DNA of 12,600 bases from Goniomonas avonlea (lineage: Eukaryota; Cryptophyceae; Goniomonadida; Goniomonadaceae), in the NCBI GenBank assembly GCA_003573635.1, contig QUTJ01031544.1:1-12600 (forward strand), given 5' to 3'. The notes below the pieces were generated by a model. The model saw only the letters and a list, made by a program, of their open reading frames with translations. It did no database searches and had not been told where the DNA came from. Position numbers and translations under genes: made by a program. Within the stretch, counting starts at the first letter, position 1. Each line of letters begins with the position of its first letter. Of this stretch, positions 1 through 11,000 are shown in pieces.

Positions 1-82
1 CCATTACCACCGCCACCCACCCGCCACCATCGTCACCACCACCCAATACCCATGGGCATACCCGCTGACGTGATTGAATCAG
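1..82 (+). other. 3' end of an upstream intron
   Basis: Positions 1-50 are CCA/CAC-rich low-complexity sequence with no pyrimidine tract. CTGAC at 64-68 is a good branch-point match 14-18 bases before the acceptor AATCAG ending at 82. The following exon starts in phase 2. Confidence 0.75.
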
Positions 83-2689
83 GTGCACTTGGCTCCTAGC
101 CCCAAATGTGACCTACAACAACATGTGGTTGAACTTCGAATATTCAGACCTGGGGTGCCACGACGAGGTTAGGGTGTACACTGGCGATGTGATTGACCCT
201 TGGCGTCTCGTCTTTTCATCCCGCGCAGACGCAGGCCAATCGACTGTTCGCACCCAAGTGTCAACCTCAATGCTTGTGACCTTCACGTCCGCCCCAGGGT
301 CACGTGCTCAAGGCTTCTCCGCGCGTTACACTGCGAGCAATATCACTGACGAGTTTCTCGCGTCTTGCACTCGTTTTACCCAACTGACTGCCGCAAATGG
401 AACCTTGTCTGACGGCTCGCACCCGCTTCTGCCATACATGGAAAACTTTGTATGCATGTGGCTGCTGGATCCACCCAACGCGCAAGTCGTGTTCGTCGAT
501 TTCGACTGGTTCACGACCAACGGCTTTGACACTCTGTCTGTGCACCAGCAATCTCCCGACTCACAGCCAGTGATGACACACTCGGGCGACCTCGTGCCAT
601 CACGGCTCGCTGCCCGCCCTCCGTTACTGTTGCGATTCTCAACTCAAAATGGCATTCCGAGTGGGGCTCTGTCAGGGTGGCAAGTCGCCTACAGTTCTAC
701 TCACGAGTGGAGTCCCTTTTGTGGCAACAGGACCATCCGGTCAGGTTACTATCGCTTCACCGACGGGAGTGGGCAGCGACAGTCCCTCAGCGGCACCCAT
801 TGCACTTGGACCTTGCAAGCGCCATCTTGGGCTCCGGGCGTGGACTTTCTCACACTCTCGCTACAGTCCATGTCTCTCGCACCCGCGGACTCATTCACTG
901 TGACTGACACCAGCGGTCGCACGCTTTTGGACCTGCATGGACCCTGGTCTGCTCCTGCTCGGACTGTATTTGCCTCGTCTGTGATGCACGTCACGTACCG
1001 CACAAGCGCGGACTCACCTGTTGGTGGTGGCTTCGCGGTGGCGATGCATGCCAACTACGCACAACTGTCGCCAGCATCGTGCGCGCTGCGGGCACCCAGC
1101 AGTAGCGTCTGCTTGCTTGGTCACGTCCTGAGCGAGCCCTGCGGTCGGATTCGGCATGCAGCTGCGGCAGTGGCTTACACCAATGACCAGACATGCAGCT
1201 TCTTTATCAACGTGCCGGGTGCCAGTGCCCTCACCTTGACTGTGATTATGTTCGGGCTTGAGATGTCAACCCAGTGCAGCAAGGACTTTCTTACCATCAC
1301 AGATCACTCCGGACAACAGGTGGGTAAGTATTGCGGTGACATGTCAGTGCAGCCGCTGTGCGTCCAAGGCGCACCAGGAAGGTGTGAGTCCCTCGCCGCG
1401 CCGATTCGGCTCGAAGGACCATCCGCTCGTGTTACGTTTACTACCGATGCCAATGTCGTGGGTGAGGGCTTCGACATTGCGTACGAGGCCACCAAGCCGT
1501 GCGCAAATGCTAGTAACTGCCTTCACAGTGGTGTGTGCGGATCCACTGGCTGTGAATGCGCGGCTGGTTGGGTTGGCCCAACGTGTGCGCTGCGAGAGCT
1601 TCCGGTTGTGACCGCGATCATCCCATCAACCGCCCCCACGACGGGAGCCACGGTCACAGTCATCGGCCGTAACTTTGAGGCAACATCGCCGAGGAATGTG
1701 ACGGTGCTCCTCTGGAGCGATGTCTCAGTCAGCCTATTCTCATTTGGTCCCCTCAACTGCGGCATATCTGTCCTCATCAACTCGACGGCACTAGTGTGCA
1801 GTATCGCCCCTGGTGTTGGTAAGGGACAGGTGTACGTAACAGTGTCGGGCCTTGGCTGCAGTGCCACCGGTGTGTCGTTTGAGTATGACGCACCTGTCGT
1901 CACGAGCATTGCGCCACTACTGGGGCCTCGAGGGGGTGGGACCGTCCTGACCTTCACCGGATCCAACTTTGGATACCAGGACCACCTCGTGTCTGTGAGC
2001 TCGATAGGTCCCCAGTGTGTGTCAGTGCGGATCACAGTGCCTCACAGCCAGATGGAGTGCACGACAACACCTGCGGCGGGTGGGTCCCTCTTGGTGATGA
2101 CTGTGTCTGTGGCTGGTCAAACAGCAGCTGTTCAGGAGCCGTTTCGCTTCACGCCGTCGTGTCCAAGCCTGACGGTGCTCTCCACACCCCCGGGTGTGTC
2201 TGGGTCGTTTGCAGATAACAGTTACGGGTTCGGTGAGCAGTATGACAGCAACCTTGAATGTGTGTTCACCGTTGGCGGGAACGAACACGTTAGCATGATT
2301 GCGTTGAGCATCACCCACGCAGCAATCGGTGACGAAAGGGACCCAACGTGCAGCCGTGACTCCCTCACAGTGTTCGATGGTCCGGTGCAAGCAACGTCCT
2401 CTCTCATTGGCAAGTACTGTAAGGAGTCCCCTCCACCACCCGAGCTCAGGTCTGGAACTGTGGTGCCGTCAAGCACCATGCTCACGCTCGTACTCCGCAC
2501 GGACGCAACCGGCAGTGAAACAGGGTTCAAAGCGTCGTACTTCAGCTTCAGCTGCTGGTACACAGGGTGCGAACATGGCAGATGCAACCCCAACACCCAG
2601 CTCTGTGACTGTGAGCCCACGCATGAGGGGCCTTCCTGCGCCCGTGAGATTGCTCGCGTCGTGTTCGCTGGCGCGACTGACATCTTTAG
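83..2689 (+). CDS. Exon 1: CUB1(partial)-CUB2-CUB3-CUB4-EGF1-TIG1-TIG2-CUB5-EGF2
   Basis: Internal exon; an in-frame stop at 75-77 forces a splice acceptor, placed at AG 81-82. That choice adds CTWLLAPNVTYNNMW, the classic CUB C-x-W strand, whereas the other AG at 98-99 would cut it off. Approximate domains: CUB1 84-338, CUB2 366-698 (VCMWLL), CUB3 720-1058 (HCTWTL), CUB4 1080-1490 (TCSFFI, then GEGFDIAYEA), EGF-like 1 1500-1586 (six Cys spaced x5,x5,x4,x1,x8), TIG1 1602-1895, TIG2 1896-2159 (GPRGGGTVLTFTGSNF), CUB5 2160-2549 (ending TGFKASYFSF), EGF-like 2 2553-2639 (x4,x4,x6,x1,x8). Several CUBs keep a Cys-x(2)-Asp plus Asp-Gly/Asp pattern similar to Ca-binding CUBs, for example TCSRDSLTVFDGP. 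At 2.6 kb it is the longest exon here. It ends in phase 2 at TTTAG|GTAGGT; the next in-frame codon is a stop at 2691. Confidence 0.9.
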
Positions 2690-5001
2690 GTAGGTTACTT
2701 GCTTTATTAGCCGCTGATTGATATTGGATTTTTGACGTATGTCGTGGGCTATTGCCGGTTAACGCAGCCAACAGCCAGCAGGGGGTCCGGAACGTGGTGG
2801 TGCAACAGGTACAGAGGATGGCATTCTTCTTATCTGTGACGGCCACAGAGTCAAGCGTCACGACTTTTCTCCTTCCGCAACTGGCTCGTGCATTAACACG
2901 CCGCCTCGATGTACTTGACCCAAGCTGGGATACAGTTGCACGCGTGTCGAAGTGGCCCGCTATCGTGGACGATAATACCCTCTTTGTGCCGCGTCTCACA
3001 CGCCCGAGTTCGTTTCGCCGTGTTGTGGCCACCCTGGGAGCCCGTGACCTATATTTTCGTCAAGAAGTGGATGTGGTCCTACGGAATCTGCGGATACAGT
3101 CGTGTGTGGTCGAGCCTTGCTCTTTTGTGGCGCCTCTGACACCTTGGGGCAGCCCTTACATGACCGAGTTTCCAACGATGTTGGTTGAGGCTAAAGTTTC
3201 TGATTCCTGCGTTATTGACATGGCCGAAGTCTACAAGGACAAGGTGGTGCTGTTTCGTTACGCCCCACGGAACAACTCCGATTTCATGTGCAAGTGCGGT
3301 CATTTTTCCTTGGAATTTTGATGCTGCCGCTCGATGCATATGAGAACAATGAAAACTGCCGCGGGGAGGGTGTTCGCACTTGCGCTGCGCTGTGCTGTGC
3401 TCCCCTCTCCTCTCCTCTCCTCTCCTCTCCTTTGTGTTGCACCATCTCTACTCCGCCGTGCTGCAATAACACAACACTTGCAGCACCATCCAGGCAGCAA
3501 GGCAGCTTCTCAACGCTCGCGCCGCAGCCGTCATTTTCCACGGCCGTGTTGACGAGCCTGAACGCCTGCACGACTACCCTCTTCCACCGCAATTGTGGAG
3601 CGGCCGCGGAAGCTCCAATGCATCCAATGTCATCTGTGGAGACGAGGACCTCTCAGAGGGGGAGCTTTACGGCTCTTTTGGGTTGGAGGACGTGGGTAAC
3701 GCCCCGCTGTTTTGTATCTGGAGAGTTCATGGTGGGCCAGAGGGTACTGCAGTGAAGTTTGATCCTCTCCCTGAGACATTTGACATGTTCTTGAGTCTAG
3801 GGGTGAGTGTGTTCGTGTACGCAGGCGCGTACTCGGCACACACTCTTGCATCCTGCGCGCACCAGGGATCGCTTTACACCTCAGGACCCAAGTGCCCACC
3901 TGCCATCCGGTACTGTACGATGTCGTCCTGCCCAATGGTGGTCTCTAGCGCGTCGGTGCTGACAGTGGAGTTTCGGACAAGCAACGCGCGGCCGCCACCC
4001 TTCAGATTTGCGTTCTGGCACCTCCCGATCCACCCCCTGCTTTCGGCAGTCTCTCTGCCGGCATACAGTATCGCAAAATCAGACGCCGAATCGCTGGCGG
4101 CTTACATTGGTGCCAACGTTGTGCTTCAGAAACAAGGACTCGGCTTGCCTCCTACTTCGCACCTTGGCACGGCCACTGACTTGGGTTTCCAGACTGCGGA
4201 CATCGTGGCTGGGCGACTCTTTTTCGGTTACGGTGTCACTCCCGCCACACCGCAGGTGGCTGTTGTTCACAGCTCCACTATGATTGTTATCACAGCGCGA
4301 ACAATGCAAGTCGAAGCTGCCATTCCGCTGCCTGGGGCGCCATGTGCCTCCAGCCCTGATAGTAGTGGAAACCTGTATGTTGGTATCGTAGGGCTAGGAT
4401 CCGTTGCGATTGTGAACGGGCTTCATCTCAACGTTTCATACCTCGAGGGAATGGAGCTGCCAGCTGGGGAGTCGATTTGCGTGATGTGTCTGGACCTCAC
4501 GAAGCAGTTTGCGTTTTTTGGGTCGAAGCTGAGCAACAGTACCAAAGTTGCTACAGCGCACAGAGTGAACCTTGCCAACCCAGTGGAGGTCGAGTCGGCT
4601 GCGCTTGAGCAACACTTCCAGCCTCGCCTCTGCCTGTTTGACGAGGTGTCTCGTGCCTCGTACATGATGCTAACGGCCACCTCGTCTAGCGGAACCTGTG
4701 TGGCAGGGGAGGGGAGGGTGGTGCGCTTCGGCCACGACACCACCGCGTTTCAGGTTCTCGACTCTGAGACCCCCACGGTACGAGATGCGACTGCTGTATT
4801 TGTTGATGCGGAAGGGCGGAGTGCGTACCTGACTGGAGCTTCTGCGGGTCCGCCCACGGTTGTCGAAGCGATTGGCTTGTTTGAGGTGCTAAATGTTTCG
4901 CCTGAATCTGGGCCGACCGCTGGCAATACCACAGTGAGTTTGCAATTTGAATTGTGGTATCATGCCATCCTCGTGTGACCTCTGCATTTGCATGTCATGT
5001 G

Positions 5002-5036
<35 letters not shown>

Positions 5037-8000
5037 CGCGCATACACACACATCAATACATCCACAGAAGCAAGTGGCGACACAGCATCTCTCTCGCTGA
5101 AGGACCGCGCAGGTGACACTAGTGGGTCGCGGATTTCAGAACCTTGCATCCATCGAGTGCAGGTTTGGCACAGGCCAACGAGTCAAGGCAACGTACATCA
5201 GTGCCACCGAGTTATTGTGTACCTCGACGGACTCGCAAGGCGCCGTCGGGTCCATGAGGGCGTTTGCGAGCATGGGCGGACTGTTCTCGGGTAACGAGGA
5301 CGCTCTGTTTACATATTACTCCCAGCCGTCCATCTTTTCCTTTTGGGAGCCCGCTTGGTACGTGAACCAAACCCGGACCATATCTATCACCGGGTGTGGA
5401 TTTTCAAAGACTGCAGCGCCATTATGCAGGTTCGCCGGCCTTGGCTACACCGAAGGCACCTTCCTGTCTGAGTCTCGCATGCACTGCCCGTTACCGCAGG
5501 TCTCTATAATTGGGGCCGTAGAGCTCGAGGTTGCCCCCAATGCCGTGGACTTCACCACCAGCGGTAGGACTTTCCAGTTCGCAGGAGAGCCTGTGGCGCT
5601 GGTTGCGTCCTTTGCAACCGCTCCACCTGTGCTCAAGGCTGCACATTACGTTCCGCTGGGTGGCATTCGCGTGGCTGTGGTGGACTCTGCAGGTTTCGAG
5701 CTTGGGGTCTTGCACAGGCAGACGTTGGTTGTAGGAGTTGAAGGCGTTGGTGTGGAGGTTGGTGGAAACAGCACCGCATACACCTGGGGAGGGCTGGCTT
5801 GGATTAATGCTGGCGTTGTCAAGCCACCAGAAGGAGTCTTGACCATGAATATCTTTGACCCGACTGGGGGTCTTATCAATACATCCTTACAGGTGCCGTT
5901 TTCTGTGTTTTAAAAATTATCCTTACAGAACCTTCCTTACTGGTGTCTCCTGCAGAGTTATTCTTACTGTGTTATCCTTACCGAGTTAGAGTTATGTTTC
6001 CCTCCAGTGTTATCCTTCCAGTGTTTTCCTTGCAGTGGTGTCCTTGTTATCCTCCATTGTTCTCCTTACAGGTGTAGGGAACACACACACGGCACAGGTG
6101 GCAATCGCGGTCGGTGAACCGGAGCAACTCTCGCTGGTGACCATGTTCCTCCCTACAGCGTCAGCCACCGTTATTAACATCCCGGTGCTGAGCGCGCGAG
6201 TTCTCGACGGTGCAGGGAATCTTGTGCTTGCCGCGACCGGTCCCGTCGACGTGGCCGTGCTCGCCAACGCTTCCTCTGTGCCATTTTCGGGTGAAGCATC
6301 GCGAGTCCCAGTGGCTGGGGTTGCATCCTTCCCAGAGCTGTCCCTGGCACATCCTGTAGCTGGCAACTATACCATCACTGTTAAATCTCAAGGGCTGACA
6401 AGTGCGAGTAGGACCTTTCACGTCGTAGCAGATGTAGCGTCACTGGTGCCCATCTCACTGCCGAACGACCGTGCCGGGATTGTGACCGTCGTGGGCACGG
6501 CGTTTTCGCCAGCCACGGTGTATACCTGCCACATTGGCTCTGTTTCCGTCAACGCGTCGCTGCTCTCTCCGACTCGCCTCCACTGCCCGGTTGAAGTGTC
6601 AGCGATCGACAGTGAGGTGGCGGTCGAAGTGTCTGTTTCAGGCGTAACGACCCGCAACCTTGTCCCACTAAGGTTGTTTAAGCCTCCAACCGTGACCGCC
6701 ATGTTTCCCTCCGCCTTCCCCGACAGTCTCAATGGGAGTGTCGCCATCGCTCTCCAAGGGCGTGATTTGCGAGTTGTCGCGGGGGGTCCACTACTCTGTC
6801 TTCTTGGACCTGTCCGAGTGGCAGGCCACGTCACCGACGGGACTCTCGTGTGTACCATCCCTCTCCAGAACGTGTCTGCCCCATCCACCGCAGTACATAT
6901 TTCCATGGACGGAGTCCACACGCACCTCACAGGCTTCACCTTCACCAGGTATACGCTCCCGTCTGTGACCTCTCTACTGCCGTCCCTGGGACCCGCAGTG
7001 GGAGGCACCACTGTCACCATACGTGCCACGGGCTTACGCAGCGATCTCGGTGGTGTCAAATGCCTTTTTGGGACGATTCTGGGTGCGTTGTACGCGTGTG
7101 TGTGCGTGCTTATGCGCGTGTGAAGGTGCGACCGCTTGTCTGCCTGATTGTGTGTCCGGGTCCGTGTTGATTGGTGCCTCCCTGCCTGTCTGCAAGAGTG
7201 CTGATGTTAGTGGTGTGAGCGGATGCTGCTCGATACGGAGCAACGCCTCTGTGCGCGCCTGCGTCTTCGATGCCTGTGCCTGTGTCTGTGGGCCGTTCAA
7301 GTCTGTTACTAATGCTTCCACAGTGGACCCCGTGCCGTCAGCAAACAACACCCTCGAGTGCCGTGCCCCAGCCCTTGCCTCCTCCCAGATAGCAGTCGCA
7401 GTCTCAACCGACGGCGGTCAGCACTTCAGTCAGACGTCGCAGTCCTTTCTTGCCTACCCTCGCCCTGCAATTCTGTCAGTCTCTCCCGCTGGAGGTGATA
7501 TTAAAGGGGGCACTGAGATTACTATCAAGGCGTCAAACCTCTTTGACCACCCGGACGCCAAGTGTTTGCTCGGCGCTGGGCGTGTTGTCGTCAATGCAAC
7601 TTACACCAACGGGACGTTGCGGTGTGCCACTCCACCGGTGGCGATGCCGGGCCGCACCAGTGTCCATATTACACTCAACGGCGTGAGCTTCACGCCAGAG
7701 ACCAGCTTCGCGTCGTTCTTATATTACCAGTCGCCCGTGCTCACATCCACCTCACCAGCTGGCGGCCCCCTTCAAGGCGGCACCACCTTACAACTGTCTG
7801 GATTCATCTACTCCCCCGAGGCCGCGGTAAGCATGGAGGGCGAAGGGGTGGCACTTGCCTTCGGCGGAGTCGATTCCGCAGCATGCACCTTCCCTACTCC
7901 GACCGTCCCGGGCACATTCACGCTGGAATGCAGCACCCCTCAGCATACCGCTGCCACAGTGCCCATCACGGTATCGTACAACGGCGGGTCCGACTGGGAG

Positions 8001-11000
8001 CCGACAAACCTTAACTTTACCTACCGCGGGTCCACGGCAAGGCTGACCTTGCAGCTCAGTGTCAGCATCGACCAGCTTGACCCCAGCTTTTTACAGACCC
8101 TCGCTGACCAGATAGGCGTCAACGTGAGCAGGTTGAGCCTCGAGTCCGCAGCCACGACGCCTCAGACGCAGCACGCGCGTGCCCACACAGCTTTTGTACC
8201 TGCTCACCCCATGTATTCACGGGCGTCTGGCTCGTCAATCAACGTCATTATTGCAGACGACCCGACTGTTCCGAGCTCGTCGGTGGCTGCTAGTATCAGC
8301 ACGCTCCTGACTGCCAACAGGTGGGTTTATTGAATTACGCGCGATATTGAAATAGTCCTCGGTATACATCGCCTCACCCTCGAGTCATCCTCCAGGCGCA
8401 GGCAGAGGGACGTTTGAGTGTGATTGTGGCATTTTGCATCCGTATCACACGACGTGCATTAGATGTGGAGTGACCTGAGTGTGTCATGCCAGATATGTGG
8501 AGTGACCTTGGGCACGTCCTCGAACCCGTCTGCCTTCTGTGTTGCACACACATGCCATATGGACACGTGCAATCTGTTCCTGGACCAGATCATGATTCCG
8601 CTGCATCAATAATTAGGTCTATACATTGAGAATTGAACGCAGCACCAATACATCCTCGAACTCGGTGTTCTCGACCGTGCAAAGTGTTGTGGAGCAGCCG
8701 CTTGATGGCACCGTTGCGGCTATATCACCATCTGCGGTGATGTGGACTGGAGGCACCATAATCGCTGTGTCCGGCCGCAACTTCCTCAATGAAGGAGAGG
8801 TACAATCCCCCGCAATATCAATGTATATATCTCACAACTACCCACTCTTCCACCCACCCACCCGCCACGTGCATGTGCCTGCGTGTCATGTCGAGTCTGT
8901 GCGTCTGCGTCTGCGTCTGTGTCTGCGTCTGCTGGTGAATGTGTGTGTGGTGCGGTTACGTGCGGCGCAGTGTGTGTGAGGTATCATACTCCCGCACGTG
9001 GGGGTGCGTACGTGCGTGCGCGCGCGCGCGCGTGTGAGCGAGCGAGCACTCTCGCACCCCCATCATGTATGCGGGTGTGCTTCCTCTCACACACACACGC
9101 ACTCCCACCACGCGCGGGTAACACACACACACACGCGCACCGCGTGTGTGTTCCCTCACACACACATACGCACCCCCACCACCTACGCGGGTGGGGGTGC
9201 GTGCGTGTGCATGTGTGCGCGTGTGTGTGTCTGTGTGAGGGAGCACACCCGTGTACCTGATGGGGGTGCGCGCGCGTGTGTGTATGTGTGTGTGTCCGCG
9301 TGAGGGAGCACACCCGCCTGCGTTGTGTGCGCGTGGGTGTGTGAGTAAGCAGGCGTGTACGTTCAAGGTGGCAAGGATGTAACCCGGCAGCAGGTGAAGT
9401 GCATGTTTGTCCTCCCGGATAGCAGCAGGGCTTTCTCCACGTCTGCATCCTTTATCAACACCTCAATGGTAACATGCCACGCGCCGTCCTTCTCGGTATC
9501 AGCACCAGCAGAGGCCATGGTTGAGGTCAGTTTCAACGGCGTAGACTACAGCAGCACCGCAACACCTGTCAACCTCACGCTCTACGAGCCACACCCACTG
9601 CGTGCCGTCACACCCTCCAACGGGCCCGCAGCCGGTGGCACCCTTGTTCAAGTACAGACCTCGACCACCTTTAACCTTCGCGATGTCGGCGGCTTGATCT
9701 GTCAGTTTGGGACTCGGCACCGACCCGCCACCATCATAGGTTCCGACACACTGCAGTGCTTTGCGCCTGCCTCCATCGTCACGGGCGAAACAACACTACC
9801 AGTTGCTGTCAGCCTCAATGGTCGAGACTTGAGCACTTCAATCCCTGCCACGTCAACCTTCCTGGTGTATCGAACACCCGAGGTGGTGCAAGTGGCTCCG
9901 TGGGGAGTGCCGACAGCGGTGGCCGCTACTGTCACCGTTACTGGACGGAAACTTCTGTGCGCATCGTGCTCCGCTGTGGATGTTATATGTGGCTGGTTCC
10001 ACGCTAACGCCAGTGTCCCTTTCGTTACAACGCGGCCCGGAGTGGCCTTACACGCCACCGGGAGCGAGGACACGAGAATAGTGTGTCCCACAGGAGGTCT
10101 TGGGCTGCCCCCCGATAGCAATTACCGCACCCTGCTGTCGGTTTCGCTGAATGGGGGGGTGGACTTCAGCCTTCCAGGGATCGCCTTTGAGTTTTACAGG
10201 GCCCCTCAGGTATTGTCTTGGCTGCATCCATTGCTCTTGAAATATCTCTTGGTACAGATAAAAGCTATTGCTTTCAGGGATAGACATATCAATATGCATA
10301 TTTCTATTTCTAAGCTAAGAGAAACCCATTTTTCGAGATAGCTATAGAGATACATCGATCGTAATCCCGGACTGCATCAGGCTGTACAAATCAACGCGGT
10401 ATTCAAACCCCTCACAAGCACCGGTTAATGGACTGCGCTTCACCGCAGCCTTGATCTTGAACATTCAACGAGCTCTAGCGCACCCTGTGCATCACGCCGA
10501 CACACGCACAACAACAAATAACGCGCCAGCCGTAGATCTCTCCACGTCCAACCCCATAACAGCTCACGCCCAGGTGTTCGATGTATCCCCCAGCGTGGGC
10601 CCCCCTGGCGGTGGCACTGCATTGTTGATAACCGGAAACTATTTCTCTGCGCGTACAACACTGCAGGTGGCAGACCCAATTCAGTCCTGGACATGCCTGC
10701 AGGCCGGTGATGTATCCAACACCTCTGTGCGCTGCGTCACTCCTGCAGCTTCCTCGAGTCAGACGTTTACTGTGCAGGTCTGCTCATGCTTTGCGTTGGG
10801 AATGCATGTCCACATGTATTGCATACCTGCTGTTTAGGATATCATCAGATGTTTACTGTGCAGGTCCGCTCATGCTTTGTATGCGTAGGAGGATGGGTAC
10901 GTGTTAGACATATTTCCTGCCGTGTCACAGGTATTCAGAGCTCTCTCACACCTTGACGATTCCACACTCACCACTTGGAGTGCTGGAGCTGCCTCAAGCT

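Larger units (their letters stand above)
8800..9393 (+). other. Intron 7 (591 or 594 bp), repeat-dominated
   Basis: Donor GTACAA, tandem acceptor CAGCAG, phase 0. From about 8890 on it is almost entirely simple repeat: a hexamer array, GC/GT alternation, then AC-rich and GT-rich arms forming a large imperfect palindrome. Long open frames on both strands here are artefacts of stop-poor repeats. Confidence 0.83.

Noticed and set aside
98-99. Acceptor AG at 98-99 for exon 1
   Set aside because: It would remove the conserved C-x-W strand of CUB1 encoded by 84-107; AG at 81-82 keeps it and has a branch-point match.
1523-2035. 170-codon minus-strand open frame
   Set aside because: Lies wholly opposite the EGF1/TIG1/TIG2 coding region; Pro/Thr/Arg-rich antisense translation with no domain.
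3288-3755. 155-codon plus-strand open frame across intron 2
   Set aside because: Uses the pentamer repeat and the wrong frame of exon 3; the competing frame gives the PA and CUB pattern.
6418-7059. 213-codon minus-strand open frame
   Set aside because: Shadow of TIG5-TIG7 coding sequence; no recognisable domain and no splice or start context.
7083-7323. Possible coding extension of exon 6 upstream through intron 5
   Set aside because: Open but Cys/Ala/Val-rich from GT/GC repeat; a branch point-like CTAAT and good acceptor are present, and the spliced form rebuilds TIG7.
8883-9448. Long open frames on both strands rich in Cys/Val/His/Thr within intron 7
   Set aside because: They come from GT/AC/GC simple repeats that rarely contain stops; no domain, and they interrupt TIG10, which is restored by splicing 8799 to 9394.
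10235-10360. AT-rich patch in intron 8 as a transposon remnant
   Set aside because: No terminal inverted repeats, target-site duplication or coding trace could be seen.
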